The position numbers were made by a program, and so were the translations under genes. Positions 46,201 to 55,260 of a stretch of DNA of 64,000 bases are shown here, in pieces. Position 1 is the stretch's first letter; each line of letters begins with the position of its first letter. The stretch comes from Adiantum capillus-veneris (lineage: Eukaryota > Streptophyta > Polypodiopsida > Polypodiales > Pteridaceae): contig CM043953.1 of NCBI GenBank assembly GCA_014529385.2, positions 107,328,549-107,392,548 of the forward strand, given 5' to 3'. The notes beneath the pieces are model-generated. The model was not told the DNA's origin, did not search any database, and was given only the letters and a program-made list of their open reading frames with translations.

Positions 46201-49200
46201 TCAAACCAGATTGACTTGATGTATTAGTATTAAATAGCGTAAAGATGTTCATGTAGAACTCGTTGATAGAGCATGTTTGTGCGTGCGTAGCTCCAAAAAG
46301 AATAACCCGACATCTTTGACCATCGTAATCCATCACCTTGGGCAGAGGCCCGAATCCCTCTCTGAAGAGACAATGAAAGCGTTAATATACTTGGCATCCA
46401 CATATGTTATGCTCCTTTCTCTTTTGCTCTAAGTCGCATAGTTGGAATATCCACCGCTCTGGTGATACCAAAGTTATCTACTTGTCTCTATCTGCAGCTG
46501 ATGGGACGAGGTCCAAAACTGTCTGTAACAAACTTGGACACCCCAAGTCTAGAATCTGTCACGACACACGAGAGAATCACTTAAAAACACTTCACAACTT
46601 TAATCATAGTTCAATTGAGTCGACACGGCTCGGCATAAATCTGTGCCTAGAGAGATTGGCCCCAAAGACTCGTGCCCCTTTCCGTATTTATTTTTGTATT
46701 AATGCATGAGCAAAGTTACAACGCCCGAGGGTCCTCTCTGCTCTGCTCGTCAGCCAAACTGAGCCAGAGAGTGGCCCTAGGTTTCAATTTAAAGGCCCTT
46801 AAGGCTCTCAAAAGCAGTTACATGAAAAGCTATGAGTCCAAAAGCATCTTGTCCCCAAAAGCTAGCGCCTATGGCAGCCAATGCTAAACGTATAAATCTG
46901 TACATACCGCAAAACGCGGAAATTTGTATGGTCTGTCACGACTCACGTCAGCAAGCCAACGCAATTTGCGGTGGGTGTGTACGGCATGCCACGTCAGCAG
47001 CCCCCACGCTAGGCTTTATTTTTGAATCCTTTTGTCCCTAGGGCCCCATTGGACGGGACCCCATAAGTTGGAACAACTTATCATCTCAAATCTGTTGTCG
47101 AGGTGGATATCCCATGTCATTTTGTGACATACCTCCCTCTTGAAAGAATTGTAATCGCCCTCGATTATGCATGCAAAAAGAGACATAAGCCATAAACCAG
47201 TTCAGTAGACACTGACTCTTAAGTACCGACGCACTAAACCACACAAATCTAGCACTTGCACAAAGACGGCAGTTAGTGCACATTCAGACCTTACTCAATT
47301 CAAATCACATAAAATTCATCCAGATCTAAGACCCATGATTCCTGGCAACGTATTTAGCAATCGCATCTAGATCCACACTGGACCTCACTGATGTCGGATT
47401 AACTAGTTCTTATTGCAATCATGTCTATAGAATTTGAAGACCGTAATGCTACAGTCATTTTGTCTTTCAATCTTGCACTCAAACAATATCACACGAGAGT
47501 GTATACATAAATCAGATTCATTTTCGGGAATTCCCATTTTCAAGTTCTTTATTCATAAAGTCATACAACAGAATACTGTTAGCACATCAGTGTCCTTGAA
47601 ATCCAAAGGAAAATCGGTGACTTCATTCCATCTAGGTAATCTGTGACAAAGGAGCGGAGTAACTCCCCTCTTGTGCAGTCTCGTCTGCACCAGATTCTAT
47701 CCTGTTGATATGCAGGATCTCTCGGAATAGACGCATCTAAACCGAAAGCCTCAAGGTAAAGTTCCAGTATCTGAGGAGTATCTACTATTTTCTCCTCCTC
47801 CATCCACTTTCCATCCAATGCTGGATAGTTCTTGAATTTCACTAAGAACCACCGTATCACTTTACCTTTCACTTTCCTTTCTTTGTGAGCCAGTATTTGT
47901 TCTGGAACGAGTATCTCCTTGCTCTCTTCCACTTCAGGTTGCTTATCAGGCTCCTTGTCAACTAGCTCTTCACCCTTAAAAGGTTTCAATAGACTCACAT
48001 GAGAAGCATTGTAAATCTTCCAAGTGTCTGGCAACTTGAGTCTAAGGATACATCATTTATTTTCTCTTGAATCTGGAAAGGGCCATAATACCTCATGCTG
48101 AGCTTTGGAAAAAGCCGCTCCTTTCCCTTTCGTTTCCTTAGACATGCCTTCTCAAAGCGTAAGAGCATCCAATCATTTTCCTTCAATTGCATGTCGCGTT
48201 TGTGTTTATCTACTGACTTCTTATGCCGTGCTTGAGACTTCTGTAGAGCCTCGCGAACCTTGGCAAAAGCAGTGTCCAAATCCCTCGTGTACTGATCTCC
48301 TTTGAAAATCTTGTCTTTGGTGCTTAGAAAAGGTGGAATCTTTTTAACACCTTCGATTACTTCAAATGGTGCCTTCCCCGTCGAAGAGTGCGTCACAAAA
48401 CGGGAGCGTACACGAGCACTTAGAAAATCTGAAAATTATAATTCTTTGAAAACATGAGAGAAGGGAGAAGATCGACACAGTATTGGGGACCAGAAGATGG
48501 GCTGGTCCCCCCCCCTTACGAGTATTCTTTTATTCAGGGAGAATTCTTATACAAGCACGAGAACCCGAGGAAACCCCTCCGTTCTGTAATCTTAGACCCG
48601 AAGGTCGTGCTTCCCCGTAAAGGGCTTGGGCACAAGGCCGTTCCTTCCCGTAAGGGACTTAGGCGTGAAGTCGTACTTTCCCGTAAGGGACTTAGGCGTG
48701 AAGCTGTACTTCGCGTGAGACGGGAGTTTCCTGCAAAACAAACCACAGAGAGCAACAATTCTCAATGCGTATGAACACCTTATACCTGTCGCTCCTTGCT
48801 AGGAGAATCGACCTCCGTACTCAGTCGTCACGCGAACACTTGCAAAATTTTGTCGCCAGTCTTTGCTCCAGAATCCTAGCGCTAGTGCTTTTCTGTTGCT
48901 TCCTGCCCTCCCAAACTGAAACGTTGGCTACCCTTTTATAGGGTCTGACACCCGGCAGGAATAGGGGTCCAAAAGCAGAGCTTGGCGCTCCTAGAGAGAG
49001 GAGAGAGAAAATCGCGTTTTCTAGAGAGAGGAGAGAGAGAGATCGCAATTCAGCCCCCTGCCTTAGTTTTAGCGCTGGCTTTTTTTATTAGGAGCCTTGC
49101 TTGCTTTATTTTATTAATAAAGGGGCCGGTCACTTAAAAGTGATCGATCACTTTATAAAATAAAGTGTGAACCTGTTCAAACTTTAAAACTCACTCAGTT

Positions 49201-52200
49201 AGTGAAAACAATGCTACATGGACACATTCCAGGCGTCCCCGGGTGCAGGACACGACACAGATGCAATGCAGACACAGATTCCTCGCGGGAAAACATCTGT
49301 CCTCCCGCGACTGCTCCTGCTTTTCGTAAAAAGCGTCATTGAAGCCATCTTTATTCTTGTGCTTGCGTTCTTACTCGTACTTTCTTACTCAGTTCGGATT
49401 TCCTCCTTAGCCTACGGGATGCCCCCTTACTGATGCACCCGTCACCCATCATGTGACGCATCAGGGGCACTCGTAACCCGGCCCTTTCCACCGAACTTAC
49501 AGAAACTCCTTCGCGATGTTTACCGTCACCCATCAAATGACACATCAGAGTTGTCCGTTCCTGATGGCAGTTCCTGTAGCTACAATCTTTTAACAGTTCT
49601 TAGTGCACATAATAAAATATCATAAAAAGAAAAGATTAATCATAAGAAAATAGTCCAATTAGCAACATCCCTCGGGCTTCTAAACAGTTGATCTCAACTG
49701 TAGTGCTTGGACATATACCTCCAGTATCTCGGGATAAGCTGCTAATTCCTCCTGCGTCATCCACTGAGCATCTAGATTCGAGTAGTTCTTAAACTTAACC
49801 AAATACTTCCGTGTTATCTTTCCGGATTTGAGAGGCCGCTCTTGATGACTTACTGTCTGCTCGGGTTGGAGTATTTCTTCTGTTTCCTCAACCTCAGGAG
49901 GTTCCTCAGCACTAGGCTGGCTTGGAGGCGGTCCCAGATACGGCCGGAGTAAACTGACATGGAAAGCATTATGGATCTTCCAATTAGGCGGTAGCTCTAA
50001 TCGGAAAGCGACATCATTCACTCGCTCAGTGATCTTAAACGGCCCATAATATCGGGTAGAAAGTTTTACCACTTTCCCCTTATTTGACGCTTGTTTCTTA
50101 AGTCTTGCCTTCTCAAACTTGAGTAAGACTAACTGTCCGGCTGTTAAGTCTAGATTCCTTCTGTGCTTGTCTGCAGCTTTCTTATGCTTTTCTTGAGAGC
50201 GTAGAATAGCTCTCCTAACTTGTCCGTAGGCGGTGTCCAAATCCCGGACAAACTCATCTGCTGCAAAGATCTTATCCTTAGTTAAAAGGATCGGTGGAAG
50301 CAAAGGCTTACCATAGAGAATCTCAAAAGGTGCTTTCTCCGTCGATGAGTGTGTGGTATTGTTATACGCATACTCGACAAGAGGCAAATATTTCTCCCAG
50401 TCAGATTGCCGGTCTGACACATAAGCTTTTAACATATCCAATACTGTGGAGTTGGCTATCTCACTTTGCCTGTCCGTTTGAGGATGGTAGGCAGATGAAA
50501 AATTCAGCTTTGTACCAAGATTTTCCATCAAGGCACGCCAAAAATTTCGTGTCATGCGAGGATCTCGATCACTCACAATAGACTTAGACATTCCATGATG
50601 CTTAAAGATCTGTGCTAGAAAGACCCTAGCCATATAATCTGCTTTGATCGTTTTCTTGACCGGTATAAAGTGTGCTTGCTTGCTAAACTTGTCCACAATG
50701 GTCTAGATCGCGTCATTTCCAGTCTGAGTTCTAGGGAGGTCCATGATGAAGTCCATGGCAATACTTTCCCAAGGTTCATTAGGCACAGGCTAAGGTTGTA
50801 GCAACCCAGGCGTCTTATGCCGATCATACTTCACTTTTTGGCAAACCAAGCATTCCCTGACATACTTATCAAAGTCTGCTTTAAAGCTAGGCCAAAAGAA
50901 ATATCTTTCCATTGCTAAGGTCGTAGGGAGAATACCCCGATGACCCGCATAAGGCGAAGCGTGTGCTTCATCCACGATCTTCTTTCTTAATGGTTCCGCC
51001 CAAAAGCTTTTGGATGTCTGGCAACAGTAAGATTTGTTGCAACTCCGCAAGCTGAGCTTGCACTTGTTGAAGCTCCTCTTCAACGCTTCTCCCTTGGCTC
51101 GACATGGTTCTTCCCGTTCTTCTCGGAATCGTCCTTCTTTGCAGAGAAAGAGAGGAGTCCGAGCTCTGATACCACTGTCACAAAACGGGAGCGTACACGA
51201 GCACTTAGAAAATCTGAAAATTATAATTCTTTGAAAACATGAGAGAAGGGAGAAGATCGACACAGTATTGGGGACCAGAAGATGGGCTGGTTCCCCCCCG
51301 TTAAGAGTATTCTTTTATTCAGGGAGAATTCTTATACAAGCACGAGAACCCGAGGAAACCCCTCCGTTCTGTAATCTTAGACCCGAAGGTCGTGCTTCCC
51401 CGTAAAGGGCTTGGGCACAAGGCCGTTCCTTCCCGTAAGGGACTTAGGCGTGAAGCCGTACTTTCCCGTAAGGGACTTAGGCGTGAAGCTGTACTTCACG
51501 TGAAGGGCCTTCCCGTGAGACGGGAGTTTCCTGCAAAACAAACCACAGAGAGCAACAATTCTCAATGCGTATCAACACCTTATACCTGTCGTTCCTTGCT
51601 AGGAGAATCGACCTCCGTACTCAGTCGTCACGCGAACACTTGCAAAATTCTGTCGCCAGTCTCTGCTCCAGAATGCTAGCGCTAGTGCTTTTCTGCTGCT
51701 TCCGGCCCTCCCAAACTGAAACGCTGGCTACCCTTTTATAGGGTCTAACACCCGGCAGGAATAGGGGTCCAAAAGTAGAGCTTGGCGCTCCTAGAGAGAG
51801 GAGAGAGAGAGATCGCAATTCAGCCCCCTGCCTTAGTTTTAGCGCTGGCTTTTTTTTATTAGGAGCCTTGCTTGCTTTATTTTTTAATAAAGGGGCCGGT
51901 CACTTAAAAGTGACCGGTCACTTTATAAAATAAAGTGTGAACCTGTTCAAACTTTAAAACTCACTCAGTTAGTGAAAACAATGCTACACGGACACATTCC
52001 AGGCGTCTCCGGGTGCAGGACACGACACAGATGCAATGCAGACACAGACTCCTCGCGGGAAAACATCTGTCCTCCTGCGACTGTTCCTGCTTTTCGTAAA
52101 AAGCGTCATTGAAGCCATCTTTATTCTTGTGCTTGCGTTCTTACGCGTACTTTCTTACTCAGTTCGGATTTCCTCCTTAGCCTACGGGATGCCCCCTTAC

Positions 52201-55200
52201 GGATGCACCCGTCATCCATCATGTGACGCATCAGGGGCACTCGTAACCCGGCCCTTTCCACCGAACTTACGGAAACTCCTTCGCGATGTTTACCGTCACC
52301 CATCAAATGACACATTAGAGTTGTCCGTTCTTGATGGCAGTTCCTGTAGCTACAATCTTTTAACAGTTCTTAGTGCCCATAATAAAATATCATAAAAAGA
52401 AAAGATTAATCATAAGAAAATAGTCCAATTAGCAACAGAGTGAACCGTGTTGTTGTAGGCAAATTCCACCAAGGGCAAGTACTTTTCCCATAGAGTCTTT
52501 CGATCCGAAATGTAAGACTTCAATAAATCCAAAACCACTAAATTGGCTATTCCAGATTGCCCATTTGTCTGTGGGTGGAATGAGGATGAGAACTGCAATC
52601 GTGTGTCCAAGACACATCTGATACGTTGTATTGCAGAGTCTCTTGCTCTGATAGTCATGGGGGGCTGGTTGCCTCCTCTTCCTACATCTAGCGTTTGTGG
52701 TCTCCTGTCTCTCTCTCTCCTCTCTCGCGCTTTTGCACACGCCCACTCTCACACCCTTCGATTACAGCCTGGATTGTCCTTTTCTCAATCTCAGTCGCAC
52801 AGACTTGAACTGCGTTATTTGGATGGATATTGTGAAATTGGATATTGTGAAATTGGATATAGAGTGTACATGGATCAAACTCTCACAACTGTTGGGCGTG
52901 AAAATGGAACATGATCAAAGCCATTTTCTGCATACTTTTGTAGATGGGTTTATCATACACCCTCCATACATGAACATACACCTCTTGCATGGTACCAGGA
53001 GTGCTATTGGGGATGCGAACCTCGTCGCACAATTTAAGATTGGAGACAAATAAATAGGAGGGTATACCACAAGAGGACCCCATATGCCAGATGTGTCAGC
53101 TTGAGGTGGAGTTAGAGGAACACTTTATATGTTGTTGCACCGTTTACTATGAGTTCAAGGGGAGGTACCACTATTTTTCCTTGGACCTTTGCACCAGATT
53201 ATGAACTTTGAGGACCAGAGGTGCCTAGGGCTCTTTCCATAGTTGTCACTGTACGGTCGGTATGATTCAGTAAAGTATCGAAAAGTTCAGTGTACTTAAA
53301 ATTATATCATACGGTTTGGATAAATACGATGTGTTTCCAAAAGAACCTTGAAAAAACATTTACAAATCACCTCATGAGTCATGACTTATACCTATACCTA
53401 GGTTTAAGGTGAAAGGGCCTAAAAACTTTTGAAAAATGACACAGGGAGTGGGAAGAAAGACCAAATACCCAAGGCACAACCCGCAAAATTGTTTGAAAAA
53501 AGGTGGATTGTATTTGTATCTGTCACGAGGACGTGGCAATTGCCTACTTGAGTTGTTGGTTTCTTTCCGATGATTTTGGTTTTTTTTGGGACCCTCTTTT
53601 TGAAGTTGCAAATGGTCGGACATTGTATGGCCAATGTGAAACAATAGTTTCACCCGCAGATGGGAAGTTGGTCGGCACTAGAATTCCAGTAGTAAATAGG
53701 CTCAGTTCAAAGTCATCTAGGTCCCCTCGCCGCACTTAGTAAGTTGGTGGATACTAGGAAATTAACTCCATAGAGGCACAGTGACAGAACCTCACAGACT
53801 TTTTTGTTGTCACTCTAGCAGCTCTAGAAGTTCTAGCAAAGTCCACTTGCCTACCCAACGATCTACAACATGAGAGATGTCCCACCAGACTCCAGAGGGA
53901 TGACAGTGGATACGGCTATTTCCATTGCAAATTGGGATGTCCACGACCAAAAGGACCATGTTCACAGCTTGGTCACCACCAATGAATTCGATCGATCATT
54001 GGATGTCATTGCAAGAACAATGGACGACAACTTTTGGAGTGTCTCTCCCTCTCAAGGCATAGATTGACGGAGATTCTGGGATGAGTAGGACTCACAAAAG
54101 CTTACGACCATGAGGAGTTTAATATATTTTTATCTAGTTATAGATTTAGTTGGGATGATAAATTTCATGTTTGTACCTTTGACAATGATATTTCATCTTC
54201 ACCTGCCCCTTGATTGGTCTCATGGGCCACCTTGGCCTTCTAGAGACTTTATTAAACATTTCTCTCTCTTTCTTCATCTCTCTCTATTTATCGTACATCT
54301 GACCAGACCGACTATGATGTCTAGACTAGTCCCCCAAATCTGTATTCCATACATTATTATGTGAATGTCACCAACTATCAAACAGCCATAGCTTTGTGCA
54401 GGGCTTCTGAAATTGCACCAGTGAGCACATCCGCTCCAACTGAGCAAGGGTTGCATATCCTCATGTCAGTCTTGAAGCTGCTGCCTCTCTAATACAGAAA
54501 GAGGGGGCTCCTAGGACTCTGCATAGTCTACCACTTTCTAACCAAAAGTAAACATTGGTGTTGATGCCCTTACCCACTGCTGTGATGTTAAATAGCATCA
54601 CCTTGGTTTTGCCAGGGTTCACCGACAAATGTCTAATCTCTGCATAGCTCCATAACGCATCCAACTGCATCTGTAGCCCATCTGGGTGAGTCAGTAATGA
54701 GATCACTATCGTCCGCATAAAGCAACAAGGGCATCCAAGTGCCAGGTAACTGTGCACTCTATCCCCCCCTGTGTCTATATAGTCTGAACGTCATCAATAT
54801 CTATGCTGAAAAGTGTGGGAAAGAGTGGACATGCCATGCACAGGTATAATATGGGGTGGGGATGCCGAGAGGAGGGGAAACACCTTCCTACTTGGGAGAA
54901 GTTCTAAAATATAAGAAGTGGCCAATAAACACTGGTAGCAGAAAAAGAGTAGATGCCAGGAGAGGGAGGCTTTTGTTCTTGAACCTTTGGTTTTCAGTTT
55001 AGATAATGGCTTATTGTGTTTATGTACTTGACACAGATAAATTAGCATGGGACTTCATTCCAAGTGGTGTGGTTTGCTCACTTGTTGTACCTTTTGATTC
55101 AAGTTCTGTAGAGGAAATCACAAAATGTAAAAAGGCATTTATTCTTTTGCTATCAAGTACCCCGAATGGGTTCAGTCAGAAAGATTTACTGTGGATAGAA

Positions 55201-55260
55201 TGGCTAGCAAAGAAGCTCCTGAAGTCAAGATCAACATCCTGTTACGAAATCAAGGTCTGA
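36914..55260 (+). CDS. CCB2: CCB2, cofactor assembly of complex C subunit B (six-exon nuclear gene for a chloroplast protein)
   Basis: CCB2 (HCF208 in Arabidopsis) is a thylakoid membrane protein that works with CCB4 in the CCB pathway, which attaches the c-type heme ci covalently to cytochrome b6 of the b6f complex. Six exons add up to 912 coding bases, 303 residues plus stop, against about 298 in Arabidopsis as I recall it. Exons: 36914-37124, 37339-37451, 37933-38004, 42056-42196, 42316-42466, 55037-55260. All five introns are GT-AG and phases match at every junction. Residues 1 to about 55 are Ser/Arg/Ala/Pro-rich like a plastid transit peptide. The family hallmark FRFTLGIPGFDDSDLPR crosses the exon 1/2 junction. 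Two hydrophobic segments lie at about 83-98 and 112-128. A soluble C-terminal part holds LLCARGFWDVP and DFIPSG. Introns 3 and 5 are swollen by retrotransposons. The family call rests on remembered homologue sequence; expression is not shown. Confidence 0.87.
37163..37274 (+). repeat. (CA)n and (GA)n tracts in CCB2 intron 1
   Basis: A CA tract at about 37163-37205, a short linker and a GA tract at 37227-37274, making up about half of the 214-bp intron. Confidence 0.95.
37339..37451 (+). CDS. CCB2: CCB2 exon 2 (first membrane segment)
   Basis: The acceptor ttaaccag precedes 37339 and the donor gtatcc starts at 37452. The exon encodes GIPGFDDSDLPR followed by a hydrophobic helix ending in LVLNHFLG, the most conserved stretch of CCB2. 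The 214-bp intron 1 before it contains a (CA)n tract and a (GA)n tract that together fill nearly half of it. Confidence 0.88.
37933..38004 (+). CDS. CCB2: CCB2 exon 3 (second membrane segment)
   Basis: The acceptor is gtttcactttcag, with a good pyrimidine tract, and the donor is gtatgt at 38005; phase 0 at both ends. The exon encodes 24 residues starting RSELVGL and ending SLPSIGRSLS, matching the second hydrophobic segment of CCB2 in place and spacing. Intron 2 (37452-37932) is ordinary AT-rich intron sequence. Confidence 0.85.
38193..39619 (-). repeat. Element D 3' LTR region
   Basis: The plus strand starts TGTAACAAGACGGGCACCAC and ends TTTGTGACA. The block gcccctttcggtatttcttt occurs twice (near 38460 and 39070), marking an internal duplication; the same block is in the LTRs at 43573-44427 (reverse) and 44793-45468. 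Confidence 0.75.
38193..41900 (-). mobile_element. Element D: short gag-protease gypsy copy in CCB2 intron 3
   Basis: Minus-strand order: a Met-tRNA-type primer site (41877-41888, minus strand TGGTATCAAAGC), gag (about 41870-41100), protease-like sequence (about 40700-40280), polypurine tract (39620-39630, AAGAAGGGGGA), 3' LTR (38193-39619). No reverse transcriptase or integrase sequence is visible, so it belongs to a non-autonomous type that would need enzymes from a relative. The 5' LTR is almost absent. The 3' LTR region contains two LTR-like modules head to tail (boundary near 39036). Old and heavily broken. Confidence 0.7.
42056..42196 (+). CDS. CCB2: CCB2 exon 4 (start of soluble domain)
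   Basis: The acceptor tcattcttttgtag ends at 42055 and the donor gtacgt starts at 42197; phase 0. It encodes 47 residues, including RQIFALSKN and ELAWGSYALLKNT, which line up with the CCB2 soluble domain (a Leu-Ala-Trp-Ala/Gly-Tyr/Ser-x-Leu-Leu-Arg/Lys-Asn-Thr block). It sits 4.05 kb after exon 3; the retrotransposon copy in intron 3 ends only about 150 bp before it. Confidence 0.87.
42316..42466 (+). CDS. CCB2: CCB2 exon 5
   Basis: The acceptor is gcttgatag at 42315. The donor is GCAG|gtagag at 42467, phase 1. It encodes VIWNEELLCARGFWDVP followed by an acidic amphipathic stretch and TLTYIPFKA. This corresponds to the GELCVRGYW region of known CCB2. It is separated from exon 4 by a compact 119-bp intron, so this part of the gene escaped insertion. 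Confidence 0.86.
42587..42890 (+). repeat. 153-bp tandem duplication in CCB2 intron 5
   Basis: Two copies starting at 42587 and 42740 share ggatttgcaggc, ttaggggtgtgcatgtcatt and caaactgacg with about 10% differences. No coding potential. Confidence 0.8.
42900..43560 (-). mobile_element. Gypsy fragment (protease and Gag linker)
   Basis: Minus-strand reading gives CRAWGRVRDKDALIFFDPGS then AKNFISTDMAARLSI, a gypsy protease motif, near 43085-43255. The flank contains a 125-bp tandem duplication (starts at 43263 and 43388). An old fragment without LTRs of its own; related to the D/E/F group. Confidence 0.65.
43573..44427 (+). repeat. Element E 5' LTR
   Basis: 855 bp, in reverse orientation to the D LTR and sharing with it the GGCACCACGTGCC palindrome (near 44406), the aaataccgaaaggggc-like block and both termini. 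Confidence 0.78.
44429..44442 (+). other. Element E primer-binding site
   Basis: TGGTATCAAAGCTC one base after the LTR; initiator-Met tRNA type with one difference from the usual form. Confidence 0.8.
44793..45468 (-). mobile_element. Solo LTR of the D family inside element E gag
   Basis: A 676-bp LTR (plus strand TGTAAAGGGGACGGG...TTTATGACA) flanked by CCACC on both sides (44788-44792 and 45469-45473). Gag sequence of element E lies on either side. Solo LTRs arise by recombination between the two LTRs of a full copy. Confidence 0.88.
46524..47129 (-). repeat. Element F 3' LTR
   Basis: The plus strand runs TGTAACAAACTTGG to TTTTGTGACA, 606 bp, with the gcccctttccgtatttattt block also found in D and E LTRs. 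Confidence 0.75.
48391..49667 (-). repeat. Element G 3' LTR
   Basis: A 1277-bp repeat matching 51176-52437. It contains about four copies of a ~32-bp unit with cccgtaagggacttaggcgt (48604-48715). Confidence 0.93.
49680..50696 (-). CDS. Element G integrase C-terminal part with chromodomain (338 aa)
   Basis: The frame starts inside the integrase core (MDKFSKQAHFIPVKKTI), carries SIVSDRDPRMTRNFW, FSSAYHPQTDRQSEIANSTV and LVEYAYNNTTHSS, then the GPY/F region (STRYYGPFKITERVNDVAF), and ends in a chromodomain at about 275-330 (ITRKYLVKFKNYSNLDAQWM). Chromodomains in this place define chromoviruses and are thought to steer integration to particular chromatin. The rest of the polyprotein is not present in this copy. 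Confidence 0.88.
   Translation of the reverse strand: MDKFSKQAHFIPVKKTIKADYMARVFLAQIFKHHGMSKSIVSDRDPRMTRNFWRALMENLGTKLNFSSAYHPQTDRQSEIANSTVLDMLKAYVSDRQSDWEKYLPLVEYAYNNTTHSSTEKAPFEILYGKPLLPPILLTKDKIFAADEFVRDLDTAYGQVRRAILRSQEKHKKAADKHRRNLDLTAGQLVLLKFEKARLKKQASNKGKVVKLSTRYYGPFKITERVNDVAFRLELPPNWKIHNAFHVSLLRPYLGPPPSQPSAEEPPEVEETEEILQPEQTVSHQERPLKSGKITRKYLVKFKNYSNLDAQWMTQEELAAYPEILEVYVQALQLRSTV
51163..51174 (-). other. Element G primer-binding site
   Basis: Minus strand TGGTATCAGAGC, initiator-Met tRNA type, one base inside the 5' LTR. Confidence 0.9.
51176..52437 (-). repeat. Element G 5' LTR
   Basis: A 1262-bp partner LTR. A perfect 22-bp palindrome (ccggtcactt, two A, aagtgaccgg) lies at 51896-51917, next to a TATA-like tttataaaata. 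Confidence 0.93.
52616..54440 (+). other. CCB2 intron 5, 3' part without recognised genes
   Basis: No supported gene. A 15-bp unit gatattgtgaaattg is repeated about 2.5 times at 52828-52862 and CT-rich DNA lies near 52700. The open frame at 53870-54067 has no recognisable features. Confidence 0.6.
54460..54845 (-). mobile_element. LINE reverse-transcriptase relic
   Basis: The minus strand shows ACPLFPTLFSIDIDD (the G-CPLSPTLF-x-x-x-ID motif), then PLLLYADDSDLI (the catalytic YADD box) and HPDGLQMQLDALWSYA with HLSVNPGKTKVMLFN after it, in the order usual for plant LINE reverse transcriptases. The three blocks lie in different frames, so at least two frameshifts separate them. No endonuclease part, poly(A) tail or target duplication was found, so the ends are those of the recognisable motifs only. 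Confidence 0.75.
55037..55260 (+). CDS. CCB2: CCB2 exon 6 (C-terminus and stop)
   Basis: The acceptor cttgacacag ends at 55036. With one base carried over from exon 5 the exon reads 74 codons plus TGA at 55258-55260. It encodes DKLAWDFIPSG, then KAFILLLSSTPNGFSQKD and a basic helical tail, matching the CCB2 C-terminal blocks DILPDG and NGFLLVAST..YSDKDRAW. It lies 12.57 kb after exon 5, beyond several nested retrotransposons. An alternative upstream acceptor near 55002 gives the wrong phase. Confidence 0.82.

Larger units (their letters stand above)
43573..46520 (+). mobile_element. Element E: gypsy copy of the D family, interrupted by a solo LTR
   Basis: The 5' LTR at 43573-44427 (TGTCGCAAACTG...CCCGTTACA) is followed by a Met-tRNA-type primer site at 44429-44442 and gag. 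Gag motifs continue beyond the solo LTR: YNGWSPYRCPYF, then FLQQFDNIYGLG, AMQWWSSI and PRTWQAFKTTFARSYM. No 3' LTR was found, so the right end near 46520 is approximate. Old and broken. Confidence 0.7.
48391..52437 (-). mobile_element. Element G: chromodomain gypsy copy inserted in element F
   Basis: LTRs at 48391-49667 and 51176-52437 are flanked by GAGTG (48386-48390 and 52438-52442), and element F integrase continues on both sides. A Met-tRNA-type primer site lies at 51163-51174 and a polypurine tract at about 49668-49680. Only 1.5 kb of internal sequence is present: a little of the gag start and the integrase-chromodomain region, so it is not a complete element. LTRs differ by about 2-3% by eye. 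Confidence 0.9.
46524..52615 (-). mobile_element. Element F: chromodomain gypsy copy in CCB2 intron 5, split by element G
   Basis: 3' LTR at 46524-47129, polypurine tract at 47130-47141 (minus strand AAGAGGGAGGTA), then chromodomain and integrase (47579-48390), and more integrase after element G (52443-52615). The integrase C-terminus and chromodomain include STGKAPFEVIEGVKKIPP, MRYYGPFQIQEKIND and VIRWFLVKFKNYPALDGKWM. Its LTR is a distant relative of the D/E LTRs, so F may represent the enzyme-bearing partner group. No 5' part is seen. Old and broken. Confidence 0.78.

Noticed and set aside
49680-50696. Host chromodomain protein gene
   Set aside because: The chromodomain is fused to integrase and lies between two LTRs, so it belongs to a chromovirus.
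53870-54067. 65-codon frame in CCB2 intron 5
   Set aside because: Protein-like composition but no known motif, no neighbours to support it, and it lies in an intron.
54995-55036. Alternative acceptor near 55002 giving CCB2 exon 6 an ATAATG start
   Set aside because: Its phase does not match the GT donor of exon 5 and it would add residues absent from the family; the acceptor at 55036 fits both.
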